The notes beneath the pieces are model-generated. The model saw nothing but the letters and a program-made list of their open reading frames with translations. It did not search any database and was not told the origin of the DNA. DNA of 64,000 nt from Tethya wilhelma. Its lineage: Eukaryota > Porifera > Demospongiae > Tethyida > Tethyidae. The stretch lies in NCBI GenBank assembly GCA_964030475.1, contig CAXIPT010000003.1, positions 2,471,862-2,535,861 of the forward strand, given 5' to 3'. Made by a program: the position numbers and the translations under genes. Positions 42,514-53,200 of this stretch are shown here, in pieces; the first letter of the stretch is position 1, and every line of letters begins with the position of its first letter.

Positions 42514-44140
42514 TAGATGTTGTTGAGATTTTGGATTAGGGATTGTCCAAGTTTTGCTGTGCCATTCCCCATATCTCTCCCTAATTCCCACTGGTTCTCT
42601 GATCCCTCTTCCATTGTTCTTTCAGGCATTTTTTAAACCATTGTTGCATTATGTATAAATTATTACATCATCCACGTGAGTGCAACTAATGTACCACAGC
42701 TAATGTGTTCCATTGGTGTCATTTTATGTACCTGCGAACAATAGTATGTCTTCCTCACTAGAGCTAATCTGAAGCTTGTTACTTCTTCTCAATAAAGGAA
42801 GTTTAAGATGAAGACGTTATGGAATTAAGATGAGCAAGCTGAAAACTGACTCAACTGAGGTATATAGACAGATAAAGAGAGGAAGCCAGTTATATATAGT
42901 TTAATGCACTTCTGAACTTCATGAGTCATAATGGCATCTTCATTCTTCATCTCTATAATGAAGGATACGCTCGATGATCGGATACTTCAATGTGGTACAA
43001 ATGCATCGTTCACTACAGATGACGCCAGACTGAGTGCTTTATTGCAGCAGCCATTCTCTAGGCCTATATTATATCAAATGTGCCTGCTTACAGCTGGCCA
43101 ATTAGCATAAATTCTTACTGGCCAACATTTATAAAACTAGTACAATCATGTATAGTGCCAGTGGGCTTATATATCCCAGACTCTCAATGAGTGATATAAG
43201 TCTGGTTCTATCCTATGATATACCACCAACCAACCACCAATCACCATTGCATGAAGCAGAACCAACTGATGAGTCCCACCGCTTTAGAAATAAGGGACGA
43301 AAGGTATACTATTATTGTCCCTTAAGGGTCAAAAGTAGAAATTTTACAATCATGCAGTTTCAGCAAGCTCAGAATGAAATTCAAGCTTAAAACAGTTACT
43401 GTATTTGAATTTGAAACTGTTCTAATTTCCGGCCCTAAAGTGGTACAATAATAGTATATCTATTGGTTGTAAAAACTTATAATAATTATACAGATAGAGT
43501 CATTAATTGCTGTTAATATAAAATATTGTTTTTACTTATATACAGACTTGTCACATGGAAGTTTCCATGCATGCACAAAATAATGTGTTTATATATACCA
43601 CATGCTGGCTGAATACATCAGCCATGTATATTGATCTATGTATGAATCTGTTAGTGGCAAAACTTTGCTGCCTGCAGTTCACTGATGACTATTATATACT
43701 AGTCAGTGTATCGTGAATCATTATTTTTCTGTATAGTCCTGCATCCAATGCATGGGCTGCATACATGTGATGTACATAATAGTAACTGCAAAGATGTCAG
43801 GATGCATGCCCTATAGCTATCCTTCATTACACCATTTGCTGCTGGGCTCACAGGGCCAATAGAAACAATCGCTCCACTGCCGGTCCACCGTCTTGATCAT
43901 GCATTCACTGGGTAGTCTGTATTGTCATCTGATAGTGAACGGTATATCATCAGCCATGCACAGTGAGTTGAATAAGTTGAAGAGTTGACTATTATTTAGG
44001 TATAGTGCTATTAATCAGGCTGACTCTTCCAATGCCCATGCATGCATGTAGCCAGTCCTAGGGAGTAGGCCAACACCTGACATGTAAACAAGGAACGAGG
44101 AAACATAAATTTAGAGATAATATAAGTGCATGAACCTTTG
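42514..44140. other. Intergenic or intronic, no gene recognised
   Basis: Start of a new contig; no GH116-like exon is identifiable before 44170. 44052-44090 holds a short inverted remnant of the exon that includes VLAYSLG (as at 34054). Short frames such as 43148-43390 show no domain. Confidence 0.45.
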
Positions 44141-44169
44141 ATCCCATGCAGTATGCAATATCACTGAGC

Positions 44170-45345
44170 GGGACATTGGTCCAGAACAAGACACGCCTCA
44201 AGCTACACATGAAGGCAGAACTGGTCCAGTGGAGCACAATGACTCACCATAATATTATGGGATGTTGGTCCTAATTAACAGGTCAAGTATGATGCATGTC
44301 CATGCATCTTGCATGCTATGTACATTTTTATTTATAGCAATGTACAAGTAGAATTTTCTAAAATTACTCACCAACATCTTTTAAAACATGGAAAACAAGG
44401 CTATGGTTTGTTTCATTAATCACTCCTTCAGATCGTTATCATTACTCTGGTCTTTGGAGTGATAACGCTGTATGGATGATGGGAAACCCCAACTGGGCCA
44501 CCATCAACATGCACCTGGGAGAGGTACATGAATGTGCAAATGTAATAATATACTTTGTATTTTTAATTTAAACATATATAACTATTATGACATTGATACA
44601 GTACTTGTCTCTCCATGCTCACAGGACATCAATCAGGCCTTGGAAGTGGGAGTGAATGCCATGGAACGCTAGTTATTGCTCTGTAATCCATCAGAGTTAG
44701 TTATTGATTAGTTTCTATGCTTTAAGAAAAAGTTTAGTTAGTTTTTAGTTTAGTTAACTAAGTGTAAAAAGGCCTAACTATAAGGGTTTTAGTTTAGTTA
44801 ACTAACTAAAATTAGGTGTTTTGGGCATTTTTTGACTTAGTTTTAGTTATGATTTTGACCAAGTCTTTATGATTTAGTATTAGTTAGTTAAAAAAAGGCC
44901 ATTTTTGCTAACTAAAGGGTTTTTAGTTTTAGTTTTAGTTAACTAAAACAAGGCTAGTAATCCATGACCAGTGGAATGTTGCTGGTGTGATGGGTGCATG
45001 GTCTGCAGTATGGTGCTGATGGTATGACATGTCAATACATCACCAGCCATTACGGCTACTTCATGTCCTCTTGGCACATGGTGATGGCACTGTCTGGCCA
45101 GAAAGCTAATGTGACTGAAAGTCATGACCTTCAACCCCATTGCCAGTTTGACCCTCAGAAGGATCATCCATTCACTCTACCTACCTGTAGTGCTACCTGG
45201 GGTCTGGGGCTATCTCCAAAACAGCCAAGACCAGACAACCACTGATTTTGACGGTGTCCTATTCACTTTGGCTCCCTTGAACTAACCCATGTCTCAGTAG
45301 CTGACTGTGCTCATCCTAACTCCATCAAGATTGTGACAAATTAAT
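44170..45345 (+). pseudogene. GH116-like gene copy D, 3' exons, decayed
   Basis: Recognisable exons: 44170-44282 ([16 protein letters not shown], with a stop), 44432-44523 ([20 protein letters not shown]), and the terminal exon from 44635 (acceptor [24 protein letters not shown]). The terminal exon is split by a 265-bp insertion (44692-44956) and then carries several frameshifts (for example near 44998 and 45125) although [19 protein letters not shown] is still readable. Pseudogene. Confidence 0.8.
44692..44956. mobile_element. 265-bp insertion with 9-bp duplication in copy D
   Basis: GTAATCCAT occurs at 44683-44691 and 44957-44965; paralogous exons contain it once (CTGTAATCCATGACCAG). The insert is full of TTAGTTAACTAA-type motifs and starts CAGAGTTAG. 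An 8- or 9-bp duplication fits hAT or Mutator-like elements; the ends pair too poorly to decide. Confidence 0.8.
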
Positions 45346-45388
45346 GAGGCTCACATCATGAAGTTGATCCTATCTTTTGATATGACTC

Positions 45389-45471
45389 TAGCCTCGTTCC
45401 CAGGCTCCCCGCCTACCTTACACGTAAGGCCGGAAAGTGTAAGGTAGGCGGGGAGACTGGGAACGAGGCTA
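45389..45471. mobile_element. 83-bp micro-foldback element with 9-bp target duplication
   Basis: TAGCCTCGTTCCCAGGCTCC and following bases pair with the complement ending CTGGGAACGAGGCTA; the stem is about 35 bp with a short loop. The flanks are ATATGACTC at 45380-45388 and 45472-45480. Related to 41076-41128. Confidence 0.85.
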
Positions 45472-45691
45472 ATATGACTCCTTGACCTGTAGATTATTGT
45501 AATAATGTGCAGCATTGAGTTGAAATTATCATGTTGTTTGCTTGTTAATACTAACACATAACATTGCTTGTATGCTATGATGGATGTGAGTAGCTCAAGC
45601 TACATAGTGCGCCCATGGGCGGGTTACTTGTGACGTAATGATAAAGCTAGGGAGGGGGCGTGTCTCACCTTTATATCATGATATAAATGCC

Positions 45692-46284
45692 ATGAAGCCG
45701 AGCATGAAGCAGGACACTTGCAACTGTCCTAGGAAGAAATGTGAAGGTACCAGCACGATGAGGTATATATTACAAGTCTGTATCTAGATCACTGCATGTC
45801 AATTATAAAATTTTTATCGATAATGTACTATGTATGTCTATAGTTTCCTCTATTTTTTCCAGATATAGCTCAGAGTCAACTGTACAGACTCTCCTCATTT
45901 TTATTCTAATTTTCCTTTTGTGTGTTTGGCTCTGGCCCCGACACCATCTCATAGTGATCCACTACTCTTCCAGTGAAGGGGACAAGATCAACAGCCAGTC
46001 TTCAGATACAGTTCCTTATGCACACTCACTACTGAGGCTTTACAGCCAAGATGAACCCTCGGTTGACCTTCTTGGTAACTTAGCATTCAAAAATTATGGT
46101 GTTGTCAAGAGTTCTGACCAGTACATATGGCAAGAGATCCCTTGCAAATATTTGGAGGCACAGAATGTGTCACGTCCGTATGATACTTGGGCGGATACAG
46201 GTCATGTTAATTACCTCTACCATGATGTGTCAGGGGACTTGGTTCACCCTCCATCTGGAATGAGGAGCAGTGTACCACTGGGAG
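45692..46284 (+). CDS. 5' exons of a GH116-like gene (copy E), cut by gap
   Basis: Exon 1 45692-45762 (MKPSMKQDTCNCPRKKCEGT then STMR); intron 45763-45862 (AG|GTATAT ... TTTCCAG); exon 2 45863-46284 ending GGGAG|GTAAGT. Exon 2 gives YSSESTVQ, a hydrophobic span [15 protein letters not shown], then [43 protein letters not shown] and [20 protein letters not shown], i.e. the luminal or extracellular stem before the catalytic region. Both exons are open, making this the best-preserved N-terminus here. It ends 11 bp before the N at 46295. Confidence 0.8.
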
Positions 46285-46294
46285 GTAAGTTGAC

Positions 46295-46295
46295 N
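46295..46295. other. Assembly junction (single N)
   Basis: Separates plus-strand copy E from minus-strand copy F, which are N-terminal pieces of the same family facing each other. Confidence 0.85.
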
Positions 46296-46445
46296 TGGAG
46301 ATTCAAGTGATCATCTATGTATTTTGCAAGATAATAAACTTGTCATACATGTGTGCTAATTGTATTACTACGTACGGTACCTTTCTTAAAATCTGAACTA
46401 AATGTGCAAAACATAACACAAACATAAAACAGAAGGGCAACTCAT

Positions 46446-46932
46446 GAAATGTCCCATCACCACGGAGTTCAATATTGCCAGTGGAAATACCTACATATTT
46501 GCACAATAATGTTATATGGTACACATGCAGAATTGAAAAAAAATTTAGTGATTAATTTAGGGTTACCTCCCAGTGGTACACTGCTTCTTATTCCAGATGG
46601 AGGGTGAAGCAAGTCCCCCGAAACATCACGGTAGAGGTAGTTAGTGTAATGTACATCAGCCCATCCCACATATGGACCTGACACATTCTGTGCCTCCAAA
46701 TATCCACAAGGGATCTGTTTCCATGTATACTGGTCAGAAGGTTAAGTTCCCAAGAAGGTCAGCCAATGCCTCATCTTGGTTGAAAAGCTTTAATACGGTG
46801 GGCATGAGGCTGGCTGTTGATCTTTCCTCTTCACTGGAAGAATAGTTGATCAGTATGAGATGTCGAGGCCAGAACCAAACACACAGAAGGAAGACTAGAG
46901 ACAAAATGAGGAAGATCGATACAGACCTAGAT
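46446..46932 (-). pseudogene. 5' fragment of a GH116-like gene (copy F), with deletion
   Basis: Minus strand: exon 2 from 46932 (acceptor [27 protein letters not shown] anchor) to 46567 (GGGAG|GTAACC). LLGNLTF is followed immediately by a stop because about 25 bp coding KNYGVIKS in paralogues are missing near 46740; the frame is restored downstream ([14 protein letters not shown]). Exon 3 begins at 46490 ([17 protein letters not shown]) and loses similarity near 46446. No exon 1 recognised. Pseudogene or damaged contig end. Confidence 0.7.
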
Positions 46933-47234
46933 CTAGGCAATATAGGTACACTGAACATGACACAGCCGGTACCTAGACTATACAACCGCGACCCTACGTA
47001 GAATGGCTCACTTGGGCCTGTATATTTCGTCTCAGAACAGTCGTCTTTTATGAGAATCATAAGGAGAATTCGACTTGGGTGACACGCGGCCCATTGACGT
47101 ACCCGACCGGCCTCACTAGTGCACTGCGCGCACTTGCACTGCGCGCGCGCGCGCAGCGCAAAAATGCGCAGAGCGTAGACATCACGTGCCATCAGCTGAT
47201 TTTTAATTTTCCCTTGGCGGTCGCGTCAGCCAAG
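46933..47234. promoter_or_regulatory. GC-rich region upstream of the FN3-GTPase gene
   Basis: A CpG-rich patch with a (GC)n run (CGCGCGCGCGCGC near 47139) in an otherwise A/T-rich window, followed by CACGTG and CAGCTG E-box-like hexamers within 60 bp of the ATG at 47235 (CAAGATGGC context). It lies between the minus-strand copy F and the plus-strand gene. No TATA box at a normal distance. Promoter function is inferred from position. Confidence 0.45.
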
Positions 47235-50200
47235 ATGGCAGCATTTACGTCAACGGACGACCTCCTACTGACAAAGTGTGAAGCTGAACTGACCACTGCC
47301 TTTTCTACAAGCCCAGCATCTGTCTGTACTAGGCTCCTAACCGAAGGCATAATATCCAAGGAGTTATACTACAAAGTTACAAAGGAAATTGGCGGATCAG
47401 CTCCAGGACACTCTGACTTCAGCAATGGCGTTGCGCTGGAGCAAACAAAAGCAGCTATTTCTTGTCTCATGAAGTACATTCGAGAGAAACCAGAAACAGT
47501 TCAAAAACTCTTACAGCTACTCGAGGAGGAAAGACTATCCAAAGATGGCCCTAAAGAAAAGCACAAGAATACAAGTAAGTCAAGTCTCTGAGTCATTGTT
47601 TACGTGGAACTTTTCCCAGAGTTGTTCAACAGACAATTTTATTTTTTAACCACAAAACAGTAAATTCTGAATACCGTAATTTGACTAATATTCGCATTGG
47701 GGAAATTTTCATACATGTCGCTGTGTGCAAAAAGTAAACACGCGAAATTTTGATGACCCATTACCAATATTAATGCGGGCGCTACGCATGTACGAAAATT
47801 AAACACGCGAAATTTTAACGTACGGAATATTTTTAACGCGAAAATATCTCAAACTACGGTACTTAGTTTTTATTCTACTGGGGTCACAGTGGGGGTGGGG
47901 AGGGCCTATAATGACCCTTCATATCCACTTAGACATATATGTAGTACTACTATTGTGTGAGGCTCTTCCCTCCTTTCATTCCACATTGCCATGTGGCTGT
48001 CAAAGAGATGAACAGAAACTGTTTCCCACGCTTCTCTAATGCAAACCACTGATTAAAAACAAAAAAAGACTCAACACTCAGATCTGAAATGATAACTTAA
48101 AGTGATGCCATCACCTGCCATCTTGAGTTAGCTACATGCACAATATCGTGGATGATTCATTAGCTTTATAGCCCCACACATTTGACTCTGTAGAGCTCTG
48201 TTTGATATGTTCAGTAAAGTGTGATTACACTTTGTGTAGCAGGCATACAAAAGGCTATGCTAGAAATGACTGAGACAAAGACGCTAGCTATCAGCTGAAT
48301 CTGACCAAGGTGTGCCTTTGAACGTTTACCTACAGCAACGAGAAACATAATTATAGAGTAACATTTAATTTTAAACCTATTTATTAAAAAGAAACTCCAT
48401 TTCACAATCAATCTCAGACTGGTTTGAGTTTGCCACTCATTGATTACTAACCTTGCATTCTTGTGGACAGTAGTAGTTTTGTTTGGGGAAATCTGGCAAG
48501 CTGAAACAGTAGTGAATCTCATTATGGCCAGACACACATTGTGTGTAGTAGCACTTGTATAGTTTCACTCGTAGAATAGCTTTCTGAAAAATTGGAAATG
48601 CAGTGCAACCTCAACTATCAGAACTTAATTTGCTTATCAAACATAGCTACAGACTCTCAATTCGCTTAATTAGAAATTTTTGTTCATGTGTGCGAGCTAG
48701 CGCACCTGCGTGAGATCGAGAGTGAGCATATGTCCTGACTTGAAATCAGAGAACTATGGCTCAGAGTTCAAGTGTGGGCAGCTCTACCATAAAAAATAGT
48801 GTAAGGGAGTTGTCTTGGGACGAAGTAAAGATCGTAAAGTTGATAAGTTGGTTTCTTACACTATTATTGCGTATCAGTTTGGAGTATGACCGAGCACAGT
48901 GAGCGACTGTGCCACGAGGTGTTCGGATAATCGAGGTTCTATCTCCCTTCAAGAGTATAAAAGCCATTACTTGGGAAAGAGTTACTTGGGAATAAATTCA
49001 TATAAATTTAGTTTACAAATCTTAAATGTCTTTCAGCTTCGTCAGCAGAACATGAATTGTCAAGTGTTTATTGCCTGCAAATGTTTACTTTTGGATAGAA
49101 CAATAACACACAAAGACATACAACAACTGACTAAAGTAACCCTCACGGCACATGTGACATTAGTTTCAAAGGATTGATTATTGAAGGTTAGCTATGTGAG
49201 ACAACTGAACCAAGTAGAAATCTTGACTCAGTTCATGCAATGCCTACCTGAATTGGTTAGTGTAGTACAATATTATATCCTAACTTGTAAATGCTGGCTT
49301 TTGTATACTCTCCACTCAGTACGTGAGTAGTCTAGATATAGTCACAATAAGTATAAGTTTCGGGGTATTTGTAGGTGTTAATGTGATTTTTGAGACTAAC
49401 AGCTATATTATAGACATTCCTTATAATTATGCTTAGTAATGACTATAGTGAGTTAAGTGGAGAAGGCCTAGCTAGCTGCATTCTTTTATAATATGGATAA
49501 GTATTACTTATATTTGACCTCTGTGTAGTTCTAATTCCTGAAGTAATCAATATCATCTTGCTTAGCATAGTGACCATAATTATTATGACCAGTAGTACAC
49601 TGAGTGCAGGAAATTGCCTTGCGTAGTGGCTGTGGGCACTAGCATGCAGGTGTTTGGTCACATCAATCAGTAAAGTCATCAAATCATGTGTCAAATGTAT
49701 GACCGAAATAATTATTGTCAAATTGGCACGGTTTTCATCCAATGTTTTGACGCTCTAATTGGGTGCTTCTTTCACAAGTTTTGGCCCTGCACGATAATAT
49801 GCCTCGCGCTAAGGCCCTCAACTACAACTACCTGTTTTATAGCCAATTCCGAATAACTCCTATCTTATTTTTATTCTGTGAGAACTGTCAAATTAACATC
49901 AGGCTCCTAAATCAAGTGAACTATGTGGGTACAAAACACGTGAGCACTTCAATACTGATAGAGATGATTGCACAGAAAAGAAAATAAGTTAAACACGTGC
50001 ATTTACAACATCACTACAAGATCAGAGATAACTCCAAAAGAGCAACCTGCTTGACAGTTTAGCATTGTGTATGTATACATACTAGCCTACAAGAACTAGT
50101 CACTATATAGCTATATGGCTCGCTGCTTGTACCATGCAAGGTTTTCGAGCTGATGTCAATTAATGCCTCTCTCAAGTTATAACCATCGTGATTGGTTTGA

Positions 50201-53200
50201 GCTTCTACAAAATACCTAGAAGCTTGAATTGTGACCATCCTATTGCAAACTTGAAAAAAGGATTTCTGGCTACCTTTTACGATTATAATACCTACTTACA
50301 TATAGGTTGATCAGTCTACACTAAGACCTAAATTTGACCTGATCTCAAATTTTGTATTTGCTATCACAAACCATGAAACATGACACAATCAGCTTTTTCA
50401 CATACACAGGCTTATTGGTTTGCAATGAGTATTACATTATTATGTTTCTGTCATAATTATAATTAATTTTAAATATATATCTTTACATCTAGCTCGTAAG
50501 TTGTGTATTCCAAATTGAATGTCAAATTTGACATAGCTGGTTAGTGTACGATGTCACATATGAAGAAGTTTTCCCTCAAAACGCTCATGTCCTCCTTGAA
50601 CTGCAAATTAGTAGAGCCTTTGATTCAGCAGGTGCCAAATTAGTGAGAACTCAGGACCAAGGTGTGACTATCACTGCTCACTGTACATTAGTAATGCTAC
50701 CAAGAACCTTCAAACTAAACTTTCATCCAATTTTGCCGCGCTATATACTCACTTTTTCTTAACACAATGATTGGCAAAAAGTAAGCTGAGGCTCTAAACA
50801 ACATCACCACGTGTTGCAATTTTTCATTGAATTCTTATAATTGGAGCAAATCTAGAAAAAGGTAAAGGGTTGTTGGATCTGCCAGCTCAGTTGCAATACA
50901 GTTCAATAGAGTGAATGGCTGGAGTTGTCTCTTTCAAGTGAAAAATGCCGCGGGAAAATAAGACAAATACCTATCATATTAAGCATCATCAGATAGAAGA
51001 AAGACTGAACAACTTTAGAATGGGTTGCAAAATTTGAAATATTAATTATGAAAAAAAATATTCAAGAAAAACATACAAATTATAGACAATTATGGTCACT
51101 TTCCAATGTCAAAAGGTGTGACAAGCTGTGAATTTGCAAAAATGATCACAAACTTCTTCATATGTGTATTAAAGGAACTGTGTCACTATATTATAAGCAC
51201 TGTTTTGTTACCAAAAATAAAATGCGTGACGTTTTATGACATTTTTTGTTGACAAATGCGCAATACACGGGGCTAATACCCAGGCATGGTACCCAGATCG
51301 CGCAAGAAACCAAACAAAAAATGTCACAAACGGTCATAGAACATCATAAAACAGGGGCGTAGCCAGGATTTAGAGTAAGGGGGTGCTAAAACTGTGTGTG
51401 CGGAGCGCGCCGAAAATTTTGGGGAGGCCACGCCCACTTTTGGGTCACGTGACCGATATCACGACCTTTGAACTATTGCTGGAAGCAAGCTGCTGAGCGC
51501 TTTCGATCGACCTAGCGTGAATTAAACGGTTCTGAAGTTTGTTTATCAAGAGCTTAGACATAGATGAGCTTGGAAAATAGCTTCAAGCAACAAACATGTA
51601 AGAAATAGAGATTTTTAAAGGCTTGATTACTGATTAATAGATCCAATTATTAATGGCTTTTGCGCTTCCGCTCAGTGGCAAAGGGGGTGCTCGAGCACCC
51701 TGAGCACCCCCCTGGCTACGCCCCTATAAAATGTCACACATTTTATTTTTAGCAACAAAACACCGCTTATATAGTGACACAGTTCCTGTTAAACAAACGG
51801 TATGGACATGTAAAATTTAAGGTTAATGTTTCTCGTGTGGTACTTCCCCCCTCCCCCATGGTTGTGGTTAGCTCGTGCATACCAATACTCACACCTGCAG
51901 AAAGCAGTTGTAAAAACTCTATCCCAGCAGTGGGGTGTTGCTGTCAAAACTTGAGTAGAGCATACTATAGTGAGCAGTTGTATGTAGTTGTCAAGTAGTT
52001 ATATGCAGTTCAAAGTAGTGAGTTGTCAATACGTGAGCCACACAAGTCCCAATTCAAGCCAACCTCACTGTTCCCAGGCCCAAAAGAAACAAGTACTGGG
52101 GAATAGCTTAACCAAGTGATTGCTTGAACCATTGACTCAGTTATGTCAACTAATGCAAATAAGAACAATAATGTGATTAGATCTATAGCCTGAGAAATTG
52201 AAGCAGTCATGTGCCAAAGTTTAGAGGCATGCCTTGTTTCATCACTTTTTACAGCACTGTCCATTTCTACACTGCGTATTCAGTTTTAAAACTTTTAAAG
52301 TACATGATTTAACAACGAAAAGACTACATGTCACGTGAACAAAAATTTGTTGTGCTTTAATGTCTTTTTGTCTTCAATGAGAGGTGTGAGGGATTCTTAA
52401 TTTGCCAGTTTTTTCACTTTGCATAATGTACTTCTTTTCACCTTCGAATTTCAAAGTACAAGAGATTTCCTTGTGGCAGGTCAGAAGAATACTGTTTCAA
52501 ATCTGTCACTTTGCACTGGATGCTTTTTTTCATGCAGCAAAATAGGAAACACATTGTAGACATACCTTCTTTGGTATGTGGCCAACAGTGATTTCCGACT
52601 TCTTCACAGCAACAGCATACGGATCGTGAATATTTCTGGTTTATCTGTTGCAAAAAAAGTTCCTCACCAGTTTGGGCATCCCACGTAGCCTTATTGACGT
52701 GGTAGCCACGAATCATAGCCTTCATCTCGAACTCAACAGACATGACAATCACTGTCTCGAAAACTAGCTTGTGCTGTACGTTGCTATCACCTAGCTTAGT
52801 GGGCCTTTGTCTAGCTAGCTTGCATAGCAAGCAATCTCGATACAGATGACATCAATAAATTAGGTATAGGTACATAGGCGTGTACATGCACTTTCAGTTC
52901 CATGCAAGAGAACCGCAAAACTTATTTAACGAAAATTTGTCATAGTGCTATCTGCGAAAATTAATAAGCAGTATACGGTACTGAACACTAATTCTGATGT
53001 TTTTAAGCTTTGAATTGAAAAAATTTTATTAATAACAAAAATTTCCTGATGTACATTATTGATACACTTTAATGAATTTTGTAGGTCCAAGTCATTCTCC
53101 AACACCTCAAGAAAAAATCCATCCAACTGATGCAGTAACCTTGTCTAAAAAGTATGATTCTCTTACCTCAAAATGTCTTGCCTCCTTTGAGTCTCAGAAT

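Larger units (their letters stand above)
47575..53084 (+). other. First intron of the FN3-GTPase gene (5.5 kb)
   Basis: Donor ACAA|GTAAGT and acceptor TTTTGTAG|GT. Contains at least four MITE-type insertions (47672, 48600, 51173 with nested 51352), an element A remnant and a minus-strand HIRAN-like frame. No other exon recognised between 48950 and 50500. Confidence 0.7.

Noticed and set aside
48211..48537. 108-residue minus frame as a membrane protein
   Set aside because: Hydrophobic by A/T-rich composition; no family likeness and no neighbouring exon.
50544..50762. 72-residue plus frame as a gene in the intron
   Set aside because: No domain, no splice context; only an 18-bp inverted match near 51150 hints that it lies in a decayed repeat.
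53072..53084. ATG at 53072 as the start of the large protein
   Set aside because: It lies in the intron: a phase-matched acceptor at 53085 joins to the exon at 47235-47574.
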